A stretch of 64,000 nt of DNA from Chimonanthus salicifolius (GCA_013350335.1 CM023532.1:96816786-96880785), one strand, 5' to 3'; shown: positions 1 to 12,513, counted from the stretch's first letter. Numbers and translations: made by a program. The notes: a model not told the origin generated them from the letters alone.

Positions 1-3000
1 GGTTTTTGGATTTAGTGTTTTAGGGTTTTTGGGTTTAGGGGTTTAGGGTTTTTCGGGTTTATAGTATTAGGGTTTAGGGTAATAGGGTTTTAGGGTTTAG
101 TGTTTAAGGTTTTAGGGTTTTAGGGTTTTAGGGGTTTAGGCTTTAGGGTTTTAGGACTTTAGGGTTTAGGTTTAGGTTTTTGGGTTTAGGGTTTAGGGTT
201 TAGGGTTGCGGGTTTTAGGGTTTGACGGTTTTAGGCTTTAGGATTTAGGGTTTTAGGCTTTAGGGTTTAGGGTTTTAAAGTTAGAGGGTTGAGGGTTTTA
301 GGGTTTAGGGTATTAGGATTTAAGGGATTTAGGCTTTTAGGGTTTTGGATTTTAGGGTATTGGGCTTTAGGGTTTAGGGTTTTTGGGTTTAGGATTTAGG
401 GTTTAGATTTAGGACTTAGGGTTTTAGGGTTTAGGGTTGTAGTATAGGACTTAGGGTTTTAGGGTTTTAGGGTTTAAGGATTAGGGTTTTAGGGTTTTTG
501 TGTTTAGGATTTTTGGGTTTTTGTGTTTTAGGGTTTTTGGATTTAGTGTTTTAGGGTTTTTGGGTTTAGGGGTTTAGGGTTTTTGGGGTTTAGAGTATTA
601 GGGTTTAGGGTAATAGGGTTTTAGGGTTTAGGGTTTAGTGTTTTAGGGTTTTAGGGTACTAGGGTTTAAGGCATTTAGGCTTTTAGGGTTTTAGATTTTA
701 GGGTTTATGGTTTTATGGCTTTTGGATTTTAGGGTTTAGGGTTTAGGGTTTTTGGGTTTAGGGTATTAGGGTTTACGGTTTAGATTTTAGGGTTAGGGTT
801 TAGGGCTTAGGTTTTAGAGTTTAGGGTTTTTGGGTTTCAGGATTTGAGGGTTTAGGGTTTAGGAGTTTAGGGGTTTAGGGTTTTTGTCTTTAGAGTTTAG
901 GCTTTAGGGTTTAGAACTTAAGGTTTACTGTTTTAGGTTTTAGGGGTTTAAGGTTTTAGGGTTTTAGGGTTTAGGGTTTAGGGTTTTGGGGGTTTGGGGG
1001 TTTAGGAGTTTAGGGTTTTAGGGTTTTCGATTTTAGGGTGTAGGGTTTAGGGTTGTAGTATTTTAGGCTTTTAGGGTTTTAGGGTTTAGGGTTTTAATGT
1101 TTTAGAGTCTAGGGTTTTAGGGTTTAGTGTTTTAGGGTTTTTCGGTTTAGGGTTAAGGGTTTGTGGTTTTATGGTTTTTGGGTTTAGGGTTTAGGGTTTA
1201 CTGTTTTAGTATTTTAGGGGTTTAGGGGTTAGGGTTTAGGGTTTACTGTTTAAGGGTTTTAGGGGTTTAGGGTTTATGGTTTTAAGGGGTTAGGGGTAAG
1301 GGTTTAGGGTTTAGTGTTTAGGGTTTTAGGGTTTTGGGTTTAGGGTTTATTGTTTTAGGAGTTTGGGGTTTAAGTTTAGGGTTTTAGGGTTTTAGGGTCT
1401 TGGGTCTAGGGTTTTAGGGTTTTAGGGTTTAGTGGTTTAGGGGTTTAGGGTTTAGGTTTAGGGTTTAGGGTTTTAGGTTTTTTGGGTTTACGGCTTAGTG
1501 TTTTTGGAGTTTAGGGTTTAGGTTTAGGGTTTATGGTTTATGGTTTTATGGTTTTTGAGTTTAGGGAATAGGGTTTAGGGTTTAGGATTTAGGGTTTAGT
1601 GTTTTAGGATTTTAGGAGTTAGGGTTTAGGGTTTAGGGTTTACGATTAGAGGGTTGTGGGGTTTAGGGTTTAGGGTTTACGGTTAGAGGGTTTTGGGGTT
1701 TAGGGTTTAGGGTTTACGGTTAGAGGGTTGTGGGGTTTTGGGTTTTAGGGTTTTAGGGTTTTAGGGTTTAGCGTTATAGGGGTTTAGGGTTTAGGGTTTA
1801 GGGTATAGGTTTTAAGGTCAGGGTTTAGGGTTTGGGGTTTTAGGGTTTTAAGATTAACGGTTTTAGGGTTTATTTTTTAGGGTTTATGGTTTTAGGGGTT
1901 TAGGGGTTAGGGTTTAGGGTTTAGTGTTTAGGGTTTAGGGTTTTGGGGTTTTGGGTTTAGGGTTTTAGGGTTTAGTGTTTTAGGGGTTTAGAGTTTAGGT
2001 TTAGGGTTTAGGGTTGTACGGTTTTTGGGTTTAGGGTTTAGGGTTTAGGTTTATGGTTTTAGGGTTTTAGGGTTTTGGGTTTTAGGGTTTGAGGGTTTTT
2101 GAGTTTAGTGTTTTAGGGGTTTAGGGTTTAGGGTTTTAGTGTTTAGGGGTTTAGGGTTTAGGGTTTATCGTTTCATGGTTTTATGGTTTTTGGATTTTAG
2201 GGTTTAGAGTTTAGGGCTTAGGGTTTAGGGCTTAAGGTTTAGGGTTTTAGGGTTTTAGGGTTTTAGGGGGTTTAAGATGTTAGGGTTTAGGGTTTTTGGG
2301 GTTTAGGGGTTTAGGGTTTTAGGGTTTAGGGTTCTAGTGTTTTTTGGTTTTTCGGTTATAGAGTTTAGGGTTTTAATGTTTTAGAGCTAGGGTTTTAGGG
2401 TTTAGGGTTTTAGATTTTTTGGGTTTAGGGTTTAGGGTTTAGGGTTTACTGTTTTAGGATTTTAGGGGTTTAGGGGTTAGGGTTTAGTGTTTCGGGTTTA
2501 AGGTTTACGGTTTTATGGTTTTAGGTTTTACAGTTTATGGTTTTAGGGGTTTAGGGTTTAGGGTTTTAGGGTTTTGGGTTTAGGGTTTAGGGTTTGGGGC
2601 TTAGGGTTTGTGGTTTATGGTTTTATGGTTTTTGGGTTTGGGCTTTAGAGTTTAGGATTTAGGGTTTAGCGTTTTTTGGATTTTAGGGGTTAGGGTTTAG
2701 GGTTTAGGATTTAGGGTTTACGGTTAGAGGGTTGTGGGGTTTTGGGTTTTAGGGTTTTGGAGTTTAGCATTATAGGGTTTTAGGGTTTAGGGTTTTAGGA
2801 TTAACGGTTTTAGGATTTTAGGGTTAACGGTTTTAGGGTTTTATGGTTTATGGTTTTAGGGGTTTAGGGGTTAGGGTTTAGGGTTTATGGTTTTAGAATT
2901 TTGGGTTTAGGGTTTTAGGGTTTAGTGTTTTAGGGGTTTAGGGTTTCGGTTTATTGTTTAGTGTTTTCGGGTTTTAGGATCTTGGGTTTAGGGTTTTACG

Positions 3001-3240
3001 GTTTAGTGTTTAGGGGTTTAGGGTTTAGGGTTTTTGGATTTAGGGTTTAGGGTTTATCGTTTTATGGTTTTATGGCTTTTGGATTTTAGGTTTAGGGTTT
3101 AGGGCTTAAGGTCTAGGGTTTTAGGGTTTTAGGGGTTAGGGTTCCAGGGTTTAGGGTTCTAGTATTTTAGGGTTTAGGGTTTTAATGTTTTAGAGTCTAG
3201 AATTTTAGGATTTAGGGTTTTAGATTTTTTGGGTTTAGGG
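1..3240 (+). repeat. Degenerate telomere-like array, TTTAGGG on + strand
   Basis: The stretch is almost entirely variants of the plant telomere unit (TTTAGGG, TTTTAGGG, TTTACGG and similar), with single-base slips in most units. That degree of decay suggests an old interstitial or subtelomeric array rather than a functional chromosome end. There is longer-range order: the block at 3-100 recurs at about 534-630 (offset 531 bp). The array ends abruptly at the LTR terminus at 3241. No coding sequence is present. Confidence 0.93.
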
Positions 3241-3899
3241 TGTAACGCCTAGTCCTTTTTCACTCGCTTTATCCTTTCCGAAAATCAGAGTCTATTTTTT
3301 TTTTATATATAAATAAAGAGTGATAGAGAGCGGGACGTCACGACGCGAGCTATGTCCGAACTTGTAAAGTCCGACCCTTAACTGGCCAACCCTATGTGTG
3401 CATGAAATAAGTCCATGAAAACGGTTCACACATAACAATATAAATGTGCAGAATTAAAATTATAACATGCGGAATTACAATAGAACCTGGTTCTATCCCA
3501 TTTCAGATAGCAAAGTACGTCAAGTCTTTAATCATGATTAACATAACGTAATTATTCGAATAAACATCCAACCATAGCAAATCATCTAAGTTATTACATG
3601 TCCGATGTCTAGTTACTCAAATACATGTCCATAAGTAACTTAATCAAAATATAAACTATAATCATCCAAGCTCCTATGCCTGGCCCGTTTCGCGTTCATC
3701 GTTCTCCTTGTTTACTGTATCAACCACTAGGGTAGAAGTAGGGCGTTAGAACAGCGCGTCCAGTAGGTATTCTAATTAGAGCTAACACATGGTTAGTACA
3801 AAACATATATAATAATATCATAATGTCAAAAACCACATAAACCATGCCATGTAATGATGACAAATGCAATGAGTCCCACCCATCACATGTACATTTAAG

Positions 3900-4110
3900 T
3901 ACCCCCACATAGTCTTTCGGACGCCCCAACGGAGTGTGGCCCCTCCGGTTTCTTCTTGATGGAAAAACACATTAAGGTATCCCATATAGGTCTTTCGGAT
4001 ACCCCGACGGAGTGTGGCCCCTCCGGTTTCTTCTTTATGGAAAAGCACATCAAGGTACCCCACATAGGTTTTTAGGACGCCCCGACGGAGTGTGGCCCCT
4101 CCGGTTACAT
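3900..4110 (-). repeat. 78-bp tandem repeats inside the LTR
   Basis: Three copies of a 78-bp unit with the core GGAGTGTGGCCCCTCCGG begin near 3931, 4009 and 4087. The other LTR of the element (10680-10805) has only two, the second degenerate, so the copy number has changed since insertion. Related units occur in the solo LTRs near 34570-34740, 51440-51600 and 52880-53080. Confidence 0.85.
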
Positions 4111-5536
4111 ATCCTTCACCCCATGCCATGCATGAGATGCTAATGAATCACATGCTATTTTATCATATAAACATAGCATTTAAATCACAATTTGAAACAT
4201 ATCATTTGCAACGTAAATTCATCAAATCAAGATAAAATATTGTACATTAAACCCATTGTTTCAAAGAGGTGGAATCCTACACCTTGCGTCTTTCATCCGG
4301 TAATCGCTCACGATCGTACACACCTTGTGAGGTCCCATTACCTTATAATATAACAATCAATTAAAACCAAGTCCCACTTGATTTACAATAATGACCAAGT
4401 CCATAAACGAACTTGTGGGGTTCGGCCATACACCATGGCCGAACCTCACCCCTTTTGTTTTAGTTTCCTTCTTTCGTTTATTAATCAATAACCCCTAAGT
4501 TAAACATTTAATCACTTCCCTTTTATTTAATCTAACATACATGAACCCTAAGTCCATCAAAACAATCCCCATGAGGTTCGGCCATACACCATGGCCGAAC
4601 CCATGGTCTTTCATTTTTTACCATATTTACAACAATGCCATTCATATCACTTCATTCATTTAATACGCCATACATAGACCCTATGTTCACCAAATAATCC
4701 CCATGAGGTTCAGCCATACACCATGGCCGAACCCATGGTCCATTAATTCACTTAATTACAATAATGCCATTATACCTAATAACATAACCAATAACATTCC
4801 AAAAATGGTCCATACATAATCCTTTAATCCAAATCCATGATTGATTCATAATTCATAAAATAAAACCCTAATCCTTTCCTTCATTAACAAATGCCTAAGT
4901 CCATGTTTTGATCCACAAATCCATCTCATGGGGTTGGGCCATACATCATGGCTGAACCCATGATCTTTCCTCTCCTTAATTTTTGGTTCACAATATAGGT
5001 CCATAATTAGAAACTTTCTAATTTAATAACCATCTTCCATTTTAATCAATTAAAATCCATTAATGGGGTTCGGCCATACACCATGGCCGAACCCTGTTCT
5101 GTTTTAAATGCAATCAAAACATCATAACCCTCCATGGTTTTCATTATCTAATTGTATCTAAAACCAACAAACCTTCTATCCATTTAAAATAAAACATAAA
5201 TAGCCTTTCCCATCATTTTCTATGTTCTAAGTACATGAACATAATTCCATAAATATTTATGGGGTTTCGGCCATTGGTCTAGGATCTTCACCAAAAGCAT
5301 CCATTAAAACCCATATAAATTTATTCACCAACTCCCATAATTTTCCTCATTAAAAATCCATACATTAAACCATGTCTTTCCATGGGATTCGGCCATGCAC
5401 CATGGCCGAACCCTATGGTCCATTCTTTCCATTAAATTTATCATGATCATCTCCCAATTCTCTTCCATGGGGTTCGGCCATACAACATGGCCGAACCCTA
5501 TGGTTCCTTATTTTTTTTAAACAAAATTATCAAATC

Positions 5537-5542
5537 ACTTAC
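5537..5542 (-). other. Candidate 5' splice donor in the LTR
   Basis: On the minus strand GTAAGT follows a purine-rich, GGAGTCGCGG-containing stretch. Equivalent donors occur in the 5' LTR (12349-12354) and in the solo LTR at 47666-47671. The hairpin cluster lies entirely downstream of it, so if the site is used the hairpins would be intronic. This is inferred from sequence only. Confidence 0.35.
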
Positions 5543-6205
5543 CGGTTCCGCGACTCCTCCGGTTTTCCTTCGCTTGTTCTTACTCTTTCAATCTTTCTCT
5601 TCCTTACACTCTTGCTGGCTGCCTTCTCTTCCTTCTTCTTGGTCTTTCACACAGCCGAGATTGTTCTTTGATGTTATGGGTGCTGTGCGCCCTTGCTGCC
5701 CTTCCTTTTAACAACTTCCTCTTGATCCCAACTTGGAAGGTGCTAAGATACAATTGTCGTGCGCCCCTTGTCTATAATACTTCCACTCGGCCAATATCTT
5801 TAGAAGATAGCAAGTGCCGTACGGCCCTTGCTTCCCACTTTGGGAGAGTTCTTTAATGTAGTAATTTCCCTTGTATTACTCCTAATAAGGAAAGGTATCC
5901 TATCTAATTTAGACATCTTCTAGTTTCACTCTTAATCAAGGGAAAGGACCCTTTTTAGAGATACTCCAACTTATCTTCATGGATTGCGCATATCCCATGG
6001 ATATGTCACACACGGCCATTGTAATTAATCCAAATCCCTTTATGCACATAATAGTTAATTATAGACATAATACATTACTAATTTATTTAAGCCCCATTTA
6101 ATTTTGTTGAAACCAATTCCACAATCCATTGGGTCTTAATTGGGCCATGACCCAACACTTTACCCATCTAAGATCCATATCTAAAATTCACACATTATAA
6201 TATAA

Positions 6206-6218
6206 CCTCTTTTTAAAA
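6206..6218 (-). other. Polypurine tract
   Basis: The minus strand reads TTTTAAAAAGAGG directly before the 3' LTR, preceded by CGGGACGAAAA, a context commonly seen at the 3' end of plant Ty3/gypsy internal regions. It would prime plus-strand DNA synthesis. Its position between the chromodomain stop and the LTR fits. Confidence 0.6.
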
Positions 6219-6258
6219 TTTTCGTCCCGAAAATCGAGTAAAGTAGGGTTTCAAACAT

Positions 6259-7680
6259 TTACATAAATAGCTCAGGAAGATCTTTTCTCATTTCCGACTT
6301 GAGTTCCCATGTGGCTTCCTCAATGCCATGTCGATCCCATACCACCTTGACAAACTGGATCGCTCGGTTCCGTAATACCCTTTGTTCTGTGTCGACCACT
6401 CGGACTGGCTTTTCGACGTATGTCACGTCACTCTGGACCTCTATTTCTTGTATGTTCAATACATGAGAAGGATCCGGATTATACTTCCTCAACATCTATA
6501 TATGGAACACATCATGCAAAGATGCCAACTGTGATGGGAGTGCCAATTGATAAGCCACATCCCCCATCCTTCTTATGATTGAAAATGGTCCCACATATCT
6601 TGGCGACAATTTCCCTTTCTTTCCAAATCTCATGTGTCCCTTTCGTGGCGAGACTTTCAAGAACACCATGTCCCCCACTTCAAATTCAAGGAACATCCTC
6701 CTCTTGTCAGCATAGCTCTTTTGACGACTCTGCGCAGTCAAGAGATGTTGTCGTATCAAACTGTATCTGTGTTGTAGTCTCTACAACCAACTCAGGTCCA
6801 ATCAGTGCAGGCTCACCGATCTCTGTCCAGCACACTGGTGACATACAAGGTCTACCATATAATGCCTCAAATGGAGCCATCTGAAGGCTTGCCTGGTAAC
6901 TGTTGTTGTATGATAATTCTACCAACGGCAAGTGATCCTCCCATCCACCCTTCAAATCTAACATGCATGCTCTCAGCATATCCTCCAATGTTTGTATCGT
7001 CCTCTCAGACTGCCCATCAGTCTGTGGATGGAATACTGTACTAGGTTTGTTCCCATAGCCGACTGCATGCTCTGCCATACTCTACCGGTGAATCGGCCAT
7101 CTCTGTCGGACACAATAGTCCAAGGAATACCATGCAATATGATGATATCCCTGATATACCGCCGACCTAAAGTCTCAGATGAGTCTGTCATCCTGATGGG
7201 AATGAAATGTGCAGATTTGGTCAGTAGGTCCACCATGACGCATATCGCATCGTTGCCCTTTGAAGACCTTGGCAACCCTGTTACCAAATCCATGGAGATA
7301 TGCTCCCAATTCCATTCCCGCACTGGTAAGGGTTTGAGTAACCCTGGTGGACTCTGATGTTCCGTTTTAACCTGTTGACAAGTGAAGCAATGAGCCACAA
7401 ATTCTGCCACCTCCTTCTTGAGTCCGTGCCACCAGTAATGTCTCTTCAGGTCGTAATTCATCTTGGTGCTACCCTGATGAATTGATTGTTTGGTCTGATG
7501 TGCCTCAATAAGTAATTCTTTTCTGCATCTCTTAGGCACAGATATCCTTCCTCAGAATACAAGACCCTGTCCTGGTCGTAACTCCCATTCCGGTATGACT
7601 TTACCAGTAGACATCTTGGTCCATATCTCCTCCACTTCCGGGTCAGTCCGCTGTTCCTGTTCAATCTTGTCAAGTACTAT
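6259..7680 (-). pseudogene. Ty3/gypsy integrase with C-terminal chromodomain, broken
   Basis: This is the integrase end of a pol polyprotein, which would insert retrotransposon cDNA into chromatin. Reading leftward from 7680 there is an RNase H-integrase linker, a stop (TGA), and then a zinc-binding region with the CFTC pair. The catalytic core follows, with Asp in SMDLVTGLP, Asp in VSDRDGRF and Glu in the HPQTDGQSERT region. After it come a GPFSIIRRMGD-type C-terminal segment and a chromodomain-like end (VKVVWDRHGIEEATWE). Reading frames change near 7070, 6760 and 6495, and there is at least one internal stop, so it is inactive. Protease, reverse transcriptase and RNase H are missing upstream. 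The chromodomain and long LTRs point to a chromovirus, perhaps Tekay/Del-like; the clade is an inference. Confidence 0.88.
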
Positions 7681-9111
7681 TTAATTGCATCAAAGTCATT
7701 CATTTCAACCTATGAGTTTCATTCTCGTAGAATTTACTCTGTCTCATATTATCTCTTTTTCTCGTGAACCCATTTACGATCAAAGTATTCTATTTCACTT
7801 TACCTTATACTAAGATATTTCCCATATGTACTTACTTAATACATTCATTTGTCTACTCTCTGTGTGAGGTAGCCTGCCAATATGAGCCTATGCGCAAGAC
7901 TTTTACTGATTCCATTTTAACCAGTGCCTAGCTGCACTCTCCTGGAACTTTATCGGCTAACTATGGAGTCAGCTGGCCAGTCTAACTCGGCAGTCGCCCA
8001 TAGCTTTCCATTCGAGTTTCACTAGACTCCTAACTTTTCCCTTAAGTACATTTTCCAAAAGTAAGCATATCTTCATTTGCACATAAGTCACTACGTGACT
8101 AACACCTTCTGTTCAAAACTTCTATGATACCGAGTATCTCTCCACACTAACTTTCCTGTGATACAAGTCGTAATACGACTAACACCTTTTTCTTATATCG
8201 TGGAATGTAAATCGAAACATGTCCCAATCCTTAGACCTATATGTCATCTATGAGACCAACAGGTCCATCATACTACGACATTAATCCAAACCACCATGGA
8301 AATCATCACCCACGGTTATACATACATCCATCCCTGGTACCACTCTATCAGTGTGTATCATCTATCCATGGTTAATAACTATCCATGAATATAACCCATT
8401 CATGAGCATAATTAATCCAGGGCACATAATCTACCCTGAGATATTCTATCCGTAGGAACAACACTCGAAAGCATCACTACGTGCCTATAGCAACAATATC
8501 AAAACATAACATACCCCGACCCCTTGCAAGACTTAGGGCCCATGACTTACTAAGCGGAAGACCCATGTCAAACGTGATCAAGTCTACCTCGCCCTGCATC
8601 CCTTCACTCCTAGGGTGATTCAGTCAAGCTCTAAGGCGTCGAACCGCGTCTGACGAAGCTAGCACCACCCCCATGGGGTAAAAATAGTACCTAGCTCTAC
8701 GCATCCACGCATATCAAGTGTGTAAAATAATCGTGAGAGCGCCCTCCAGCACGAAGCATGCGAAAGACCCACGGCAACCCTACGGGACCATGTCTCCGTA
8801 TTTCATATCGAGGTTCCCACGGTCTTACAGCTACTCTAAGCCTTACTCATGAAATCTATATACTTATCTCATCAATATCACATGTGGGACACACCCATAC
8901 CACATCTCAATATAATCCAGTGACCTTGTCACCCACATCTCAATGCCAAAGACTTTATAAACTCTTAAGTTTTCATACTTTATTGAAAATTATTCAAACT
9001 TCCATCACAATACAAGGTTTGGTAGGGTTAGAACAAACCCTTCATTACGTAACCACAACCCTTACAAAAATCTTTTCCCTTTTCCCCGACATTTCCTTAC
9101 CTTTTCTTAGC
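7681..9111 (-). other. Internal retrotransposon DNA without recognisable coding
   Basis: This 1.4 kb lies where gag, protease and reverse transcriptase would be expected. I found no aspartic-protease motif, no YxDD motif and no long frame in it on either strand. On the minus strand an AATAAA-like signal occurs near 8975. It is either a large deletion scar filled with other DNA or a non-coding internal region of a non-autonomous derivative. Confidence 0.5.
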
Positions 9112-9681
9112 CTAATCTTCCGTAGAAGACCCTGCATCATCACCAAAATCGAAGAAGTTGTTAGGGCATGTCGTTGACGTGTGCCCCAACACTCCACAGG
9201 TCAGACAGTGTATTATTCATGTTCCCCTAATATAAGGACAGTTAGTCCCCTCCTTCCCGTGCCCGTAAAGTCTACAAATAGGGCAAATAACTTCGATATG
9301 GTGGGGGCAATAAGTACAGTGGTGCCCCTCCTGATTGTATAATTCGTACATATAATCTGTCAACTCATCTGAAATCGGCGTAGCCGGAGTATACTCGGGT
9401 GAGCCTATCTCCCCTACTGATTCTTCTAAGTTTGGGACATCCTCCTCGTCCTCTTTGGGTACAATGGCTGGAGCAACCCCAACATTGTACTCGGGCGATT
9501 CTACTTCCATGTTCTGACTGTTTACATCTTCATTGATGAAGTTTGGCACACTAGAATCGTTAGAAGAATAAACCAGATCTATCGGACAGCTAGGAGTCCC
9601 TCTGTCCGACAACTCTGTATACTCTGTGTTGCCTAACATATCTGTATCACCACAACAAAAACATATCAATGACAACTGCAA
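9112..9681 (-). CDS. Acidic zinc-knuckle ORF in the retrotransposon internal region
   Basis: The open frame starts at 9681 and runs 189 codons to the TAG at 9112-9114, with a single in-frame TGA at 9217-9219. The first half is acidic and rich in Glu, Asp, Ser and Pro. The second half is cysteine/histidine rich: CTYC, then CPIC with a following His and Cys, and after the TGA a clean CX2CX4HX4C knuckle (CLTCGVLGHTSTTC). Keeping a knuckle in the same frame beyond the TGA shows that the stop is a later mutation. The ORF lies about 340 bp after the primer-binding site, the place of gag, but I see no recognisable gag capsid region. It may be a gag remnant or an extra nucleic-acid-binding ORF. Confidence 0.55.
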
Positions 9682-10020
9682 TTCAAATCAAACTAGTCTT
9701 TGTTTTGGGGAATTTCCCTATGTATCACATGCTGTCCTTCGTTTGGGGAAATTTGCCAAATAAATATCTTGTGTTTCTTGTCCTCGGGAAATTGCCAAAT
9801 AAGCACTCTTGATTTCTTTGTTTTTGGAGAGACTTCCTAAGTATCAATTGTTTTGTTCTCAATTTGGGGATATCGGGGAAGTATCTTCTAATTTACTATT
9901 TTGGATAAATCCATTTATTTTGACTGTACTTCCTTTGCTATCATCCATTGAGTCTAACGAATGAAATTAATGAGCGAGGGCCGGATAAATTTACTCCAAA
10001 AGATTCAGTCTTTCTGGTTC
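9682..10020 (-). other. Untranslated leader between primer-binding site and first ORF
   Basis: This 340-bp stretch holds repeated short blocks resembling TTGGGGAAATT/GCCAAATAA (9700-9870). I see no ORF. It is the 5' untranslated part of the element. Confidence 0.5.
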
Positions 10021-10032
10021 GCTCTAATACCA
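10021..10032 (-). other. Primer-binding site, tRNA-Met type
   Basis: The minus strand reads TGGTATTAGAGC, one mismatch from the plant initiator tRNA-Met complement TGGTATCAGAGC. It begins two bases inside the LTR terminus at 10035. This fixes the element orientation as minus and marks 10035 as the inner edge of the 5' LTR. Confidence 0.8.
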
Positions 10033-10034
10033 AC

Positions 10035-12513
10035 TGTAACGCCCCAGCCTTTTTCACTCGCTTTATCCTTTCCGAAAATCAGAGCCTATTTTTTTTTTTT
10101 TTTTATAAACAAAGAGTGATAGAGAGCGGGATTTCACGACGCGAGCTAAGTCCGAACTTCTAAAGTCCGACCCTTAATTGGCCAACCCTATGTGTGCATG
10201 GAATAAGTCCATGAAAACGGTTCACACATAACAACATAAACATGCGGAATTATAATAGAACCTGGTTCTATTCCATTTTAGATGGCAAAGTACATCAAGT
10301 CCTTAATCATGATTAATATAATATAATTATTTGAATAAACATCCAACCATAGCAAATCATCTAAATTATTACATGTCCAATGTCTAGTTACTCAAATACA
10401 TGTCCATAAGTAACTTAATCAAAATATAAACTATAATCATCCAAGCTCCTATGCCTGGCCCATTTCGCGTTCATCGTTCTCCTTGTTTCCTGTATAACCA
10501 CTAGGGTAGAAGTAGGGCGTTAGAACAACGCGCCCAGTAGGTATTCCAATTAGGGCGAACACATGGTTAGTACAAAACATATATAATAATATCATAATGT
10601 CAAAAACCATATAAACCATGCCATGCAATGATGACAAATGCAATGAGTCCCACCCATCACATGTACATTTAAGTACCCCCGCATAGGTCTTTCGACGCCC
10701 CGATGGAGTGTGGCCCCTCCGATTTCTTCTTGATGGAAAAACACATCAAGGTACCCCACATAGGTTTTTCGGACGCCATGATAGAGTGTGGCCCCTCCAG
10801 TTACATATCCTTCACCCCATGCTATGCATGAGATAGCTAATGAATCACATGCTATTTTATCATATAAACATAGCATTTAAAATCACAGTTTGAAACATAT
10901 GATTTGCAACGTAAATTCATCAAATCAAGATAAAAACATTGTACATTAAACCCATGGTTTCAAAGAGGTGGATTCCTACCAAGGACCACTAAGGTGTCCT
11001 TGCATCTTTCGTCCTGTAACCGCTCACGATCGTACACACCTTGTGAGGTCCCGTTACCTTATAATATAACAATCAATTAAAATCAAGTCCCATTTGATTT
11101 ACAATAATGACCAAGTCCATAAACCAACTTGTGGGGTTCGGCCATACACCATGGCCGAACCTCACCCTTTTTGTTTAATTTTCCTTCTTTGGTTTGTTAA
11201 TCAATAACCCCTAAGTTAAACAATTAATCACTTCCCTTTTATTTAATCCAATATACATGAACCCTAAGTCCATCAAAACAATCCCCACGGGGGTTCGGCC
11301 ATACACCATGGCCGAACCCATGGTCTTTCATTTTTTACCATATTTACAACAATGCCATTCATACCACTCATTCATTTAATACGCCATACATAGACCCTAT
11401 GTTCACCAAATAATTCCCATGGGGTTCGGCCATACACCATGGCCGAACCCATGGTCCATTAATTCACTTAATTACAATAATGCCATTATACCTAATAACA
11501 TAACCAATAACATTCCAAAAATGGTTCATACATAATCCTTTAATCCAAATCCATGATTGATTCATAATTCATAAAATAACCAATAACATTCCAAAAATGG
11601 TTCATACATAATCCTTTAATCCAAATCCATGATTGATTCATAATTCATAAAATAAAACCCTAATCCTTTCCTTCATTAACAAATGCCTAAGTCCATGTTT
11701 TGATCCACAAATCCATCTCATGGGGTTCGGCCATACATTATGGCCGAACCCATGATCTTTCCTCTCCTTAATTTTTGGTTCACATATAGGTCCATAATTA
11801 GAAACTTTCTAATTTAATAACCATCTTCCATTTTAATCAATTAAAATCCATTAATGGGGTTCGGCCATGTTGTATGGCCGAACCCTGTGGTTCATAATGT
11901 TCTCTTTTAAATGCAATCAAAACATCATAACCCTCCATGGTTTTCATGATCTAATTGCATCTAAAACCATCAGACCTTCTATCCATTTAAAATAACACAT
12001 AAATAGTCTTTCCATCATTTTCCATGTTCTAAGTACATGAACATAATTCCATCAATATAGGGTTCGGCCATACTCCATGGCTGAACCCATGGTCTAGGTT
12101 CTTCACCAAAAGCATCCATTAAAACCCATATAAATTTATTCACACAACTCCCAAGTTTCCTCATTAAAAATCCATACATTAAACCATGTCTTCCATGGGG
12201 TTTGGGCCATGCACCATGGACATACCCTATGGTCCATTCTTTCCATTAAATTTATCATGATCATCTCCCAATCTCTTCCATGGGGTTCGGCCATACAACA
12301 TGGCCGAACCCTATGGTTCCTTATTTTTTTAAACAAAATTATCAAATCACTTACCGTTCCGCGACTCTTCCGATTTTCCTTCGTTTGTTCTTGCTCTTCC
12401 AGTCTTTCTCTTCCTTGCACCCTTGCTGGCTGCCTTCTCTTCCTTCTTCTTGGTCTTTCACACAGCCGAGATTGTTGATGTTATGGGTGCCGTGCGTCCT
12501 TGCTGCCCTTCTT
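10035..12513 (-). mobile_element. 5' LTR of the same Ty3/gypsy element, truncated
   Basis: Sequence from TGTAACGCC at 10035 to about 12513 parallels 3241-5709 closely. It carries the same hairpins (about eight, for example 11137-11161, 11294-11320, 11856-11883). The outer ~500 bp, present in the 3' LTR up to 6205, is missing, and telomere-like DNA starts instead at about 12514. The transcription start region of the LTR may therefore be lost. It differs from its partner by a 76-bp internal duplication and one fewer 78-bp unit. Confidence 0.85.
11501..11652. repeat. 76-bp tandem duplication in the 5' LTR
   Basis: The segment starting TAACCAATAACATTCC at 11501 is repeated from 11577 with almost no change. 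The 3' LTR (around 4781-4860) has a single copy, so the duplication occurred after insertion. Confidence 0.88.

Larger units (their letters stand above)
3241..6205 (-). mobile_element. 3' LTR of a Ty3/gypsy retrotransposon (minus orientation)
   Basis: On the minus strand this LTR ends ...GGCGTTACA at 3241 and begins next to a polypurine tract near 6206. It closely resembles 10035-12513 and the solo LTRs at 30964, 46600 and 48696. It is about 2.97 kb, which is long. It contains three 78-bp tandem units around 3931-4100, the family block ACGATCGTGAGCG near 4310, and about eight ~29-bp hairpins (for example at 4419-4445 and 5066-5093). The canonical TGTAACACC start is not visible at the 6205 side, so that terminus is mutated or shortened. 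Flanking DNA at 3240 is telomere-like, so a target duplication cannot be recognised. Confidence 0.85.

Noticed and set aside
1..3240. A functional chromosome end
   Set aside because: The repeats are heavily degenerate, interrupted by an LTR element and followed by more repeats in the opposite orientation; no long run of perfect TTTAGGG is present.
5487..5856. Short ORFs inside the LTRs (also at 12209-12540, 32082-32451, 51404-51686)
   Set aside because: They lie in LTR DNA, overlap hairpins and splice-like sites, and are not kept in frame between the related LTRs.
6579..7357. Plus-strand ORFs opposite the integrase
   Set aside because: They are antisense shadows of a clearly recognisable integrase on the minus strand.
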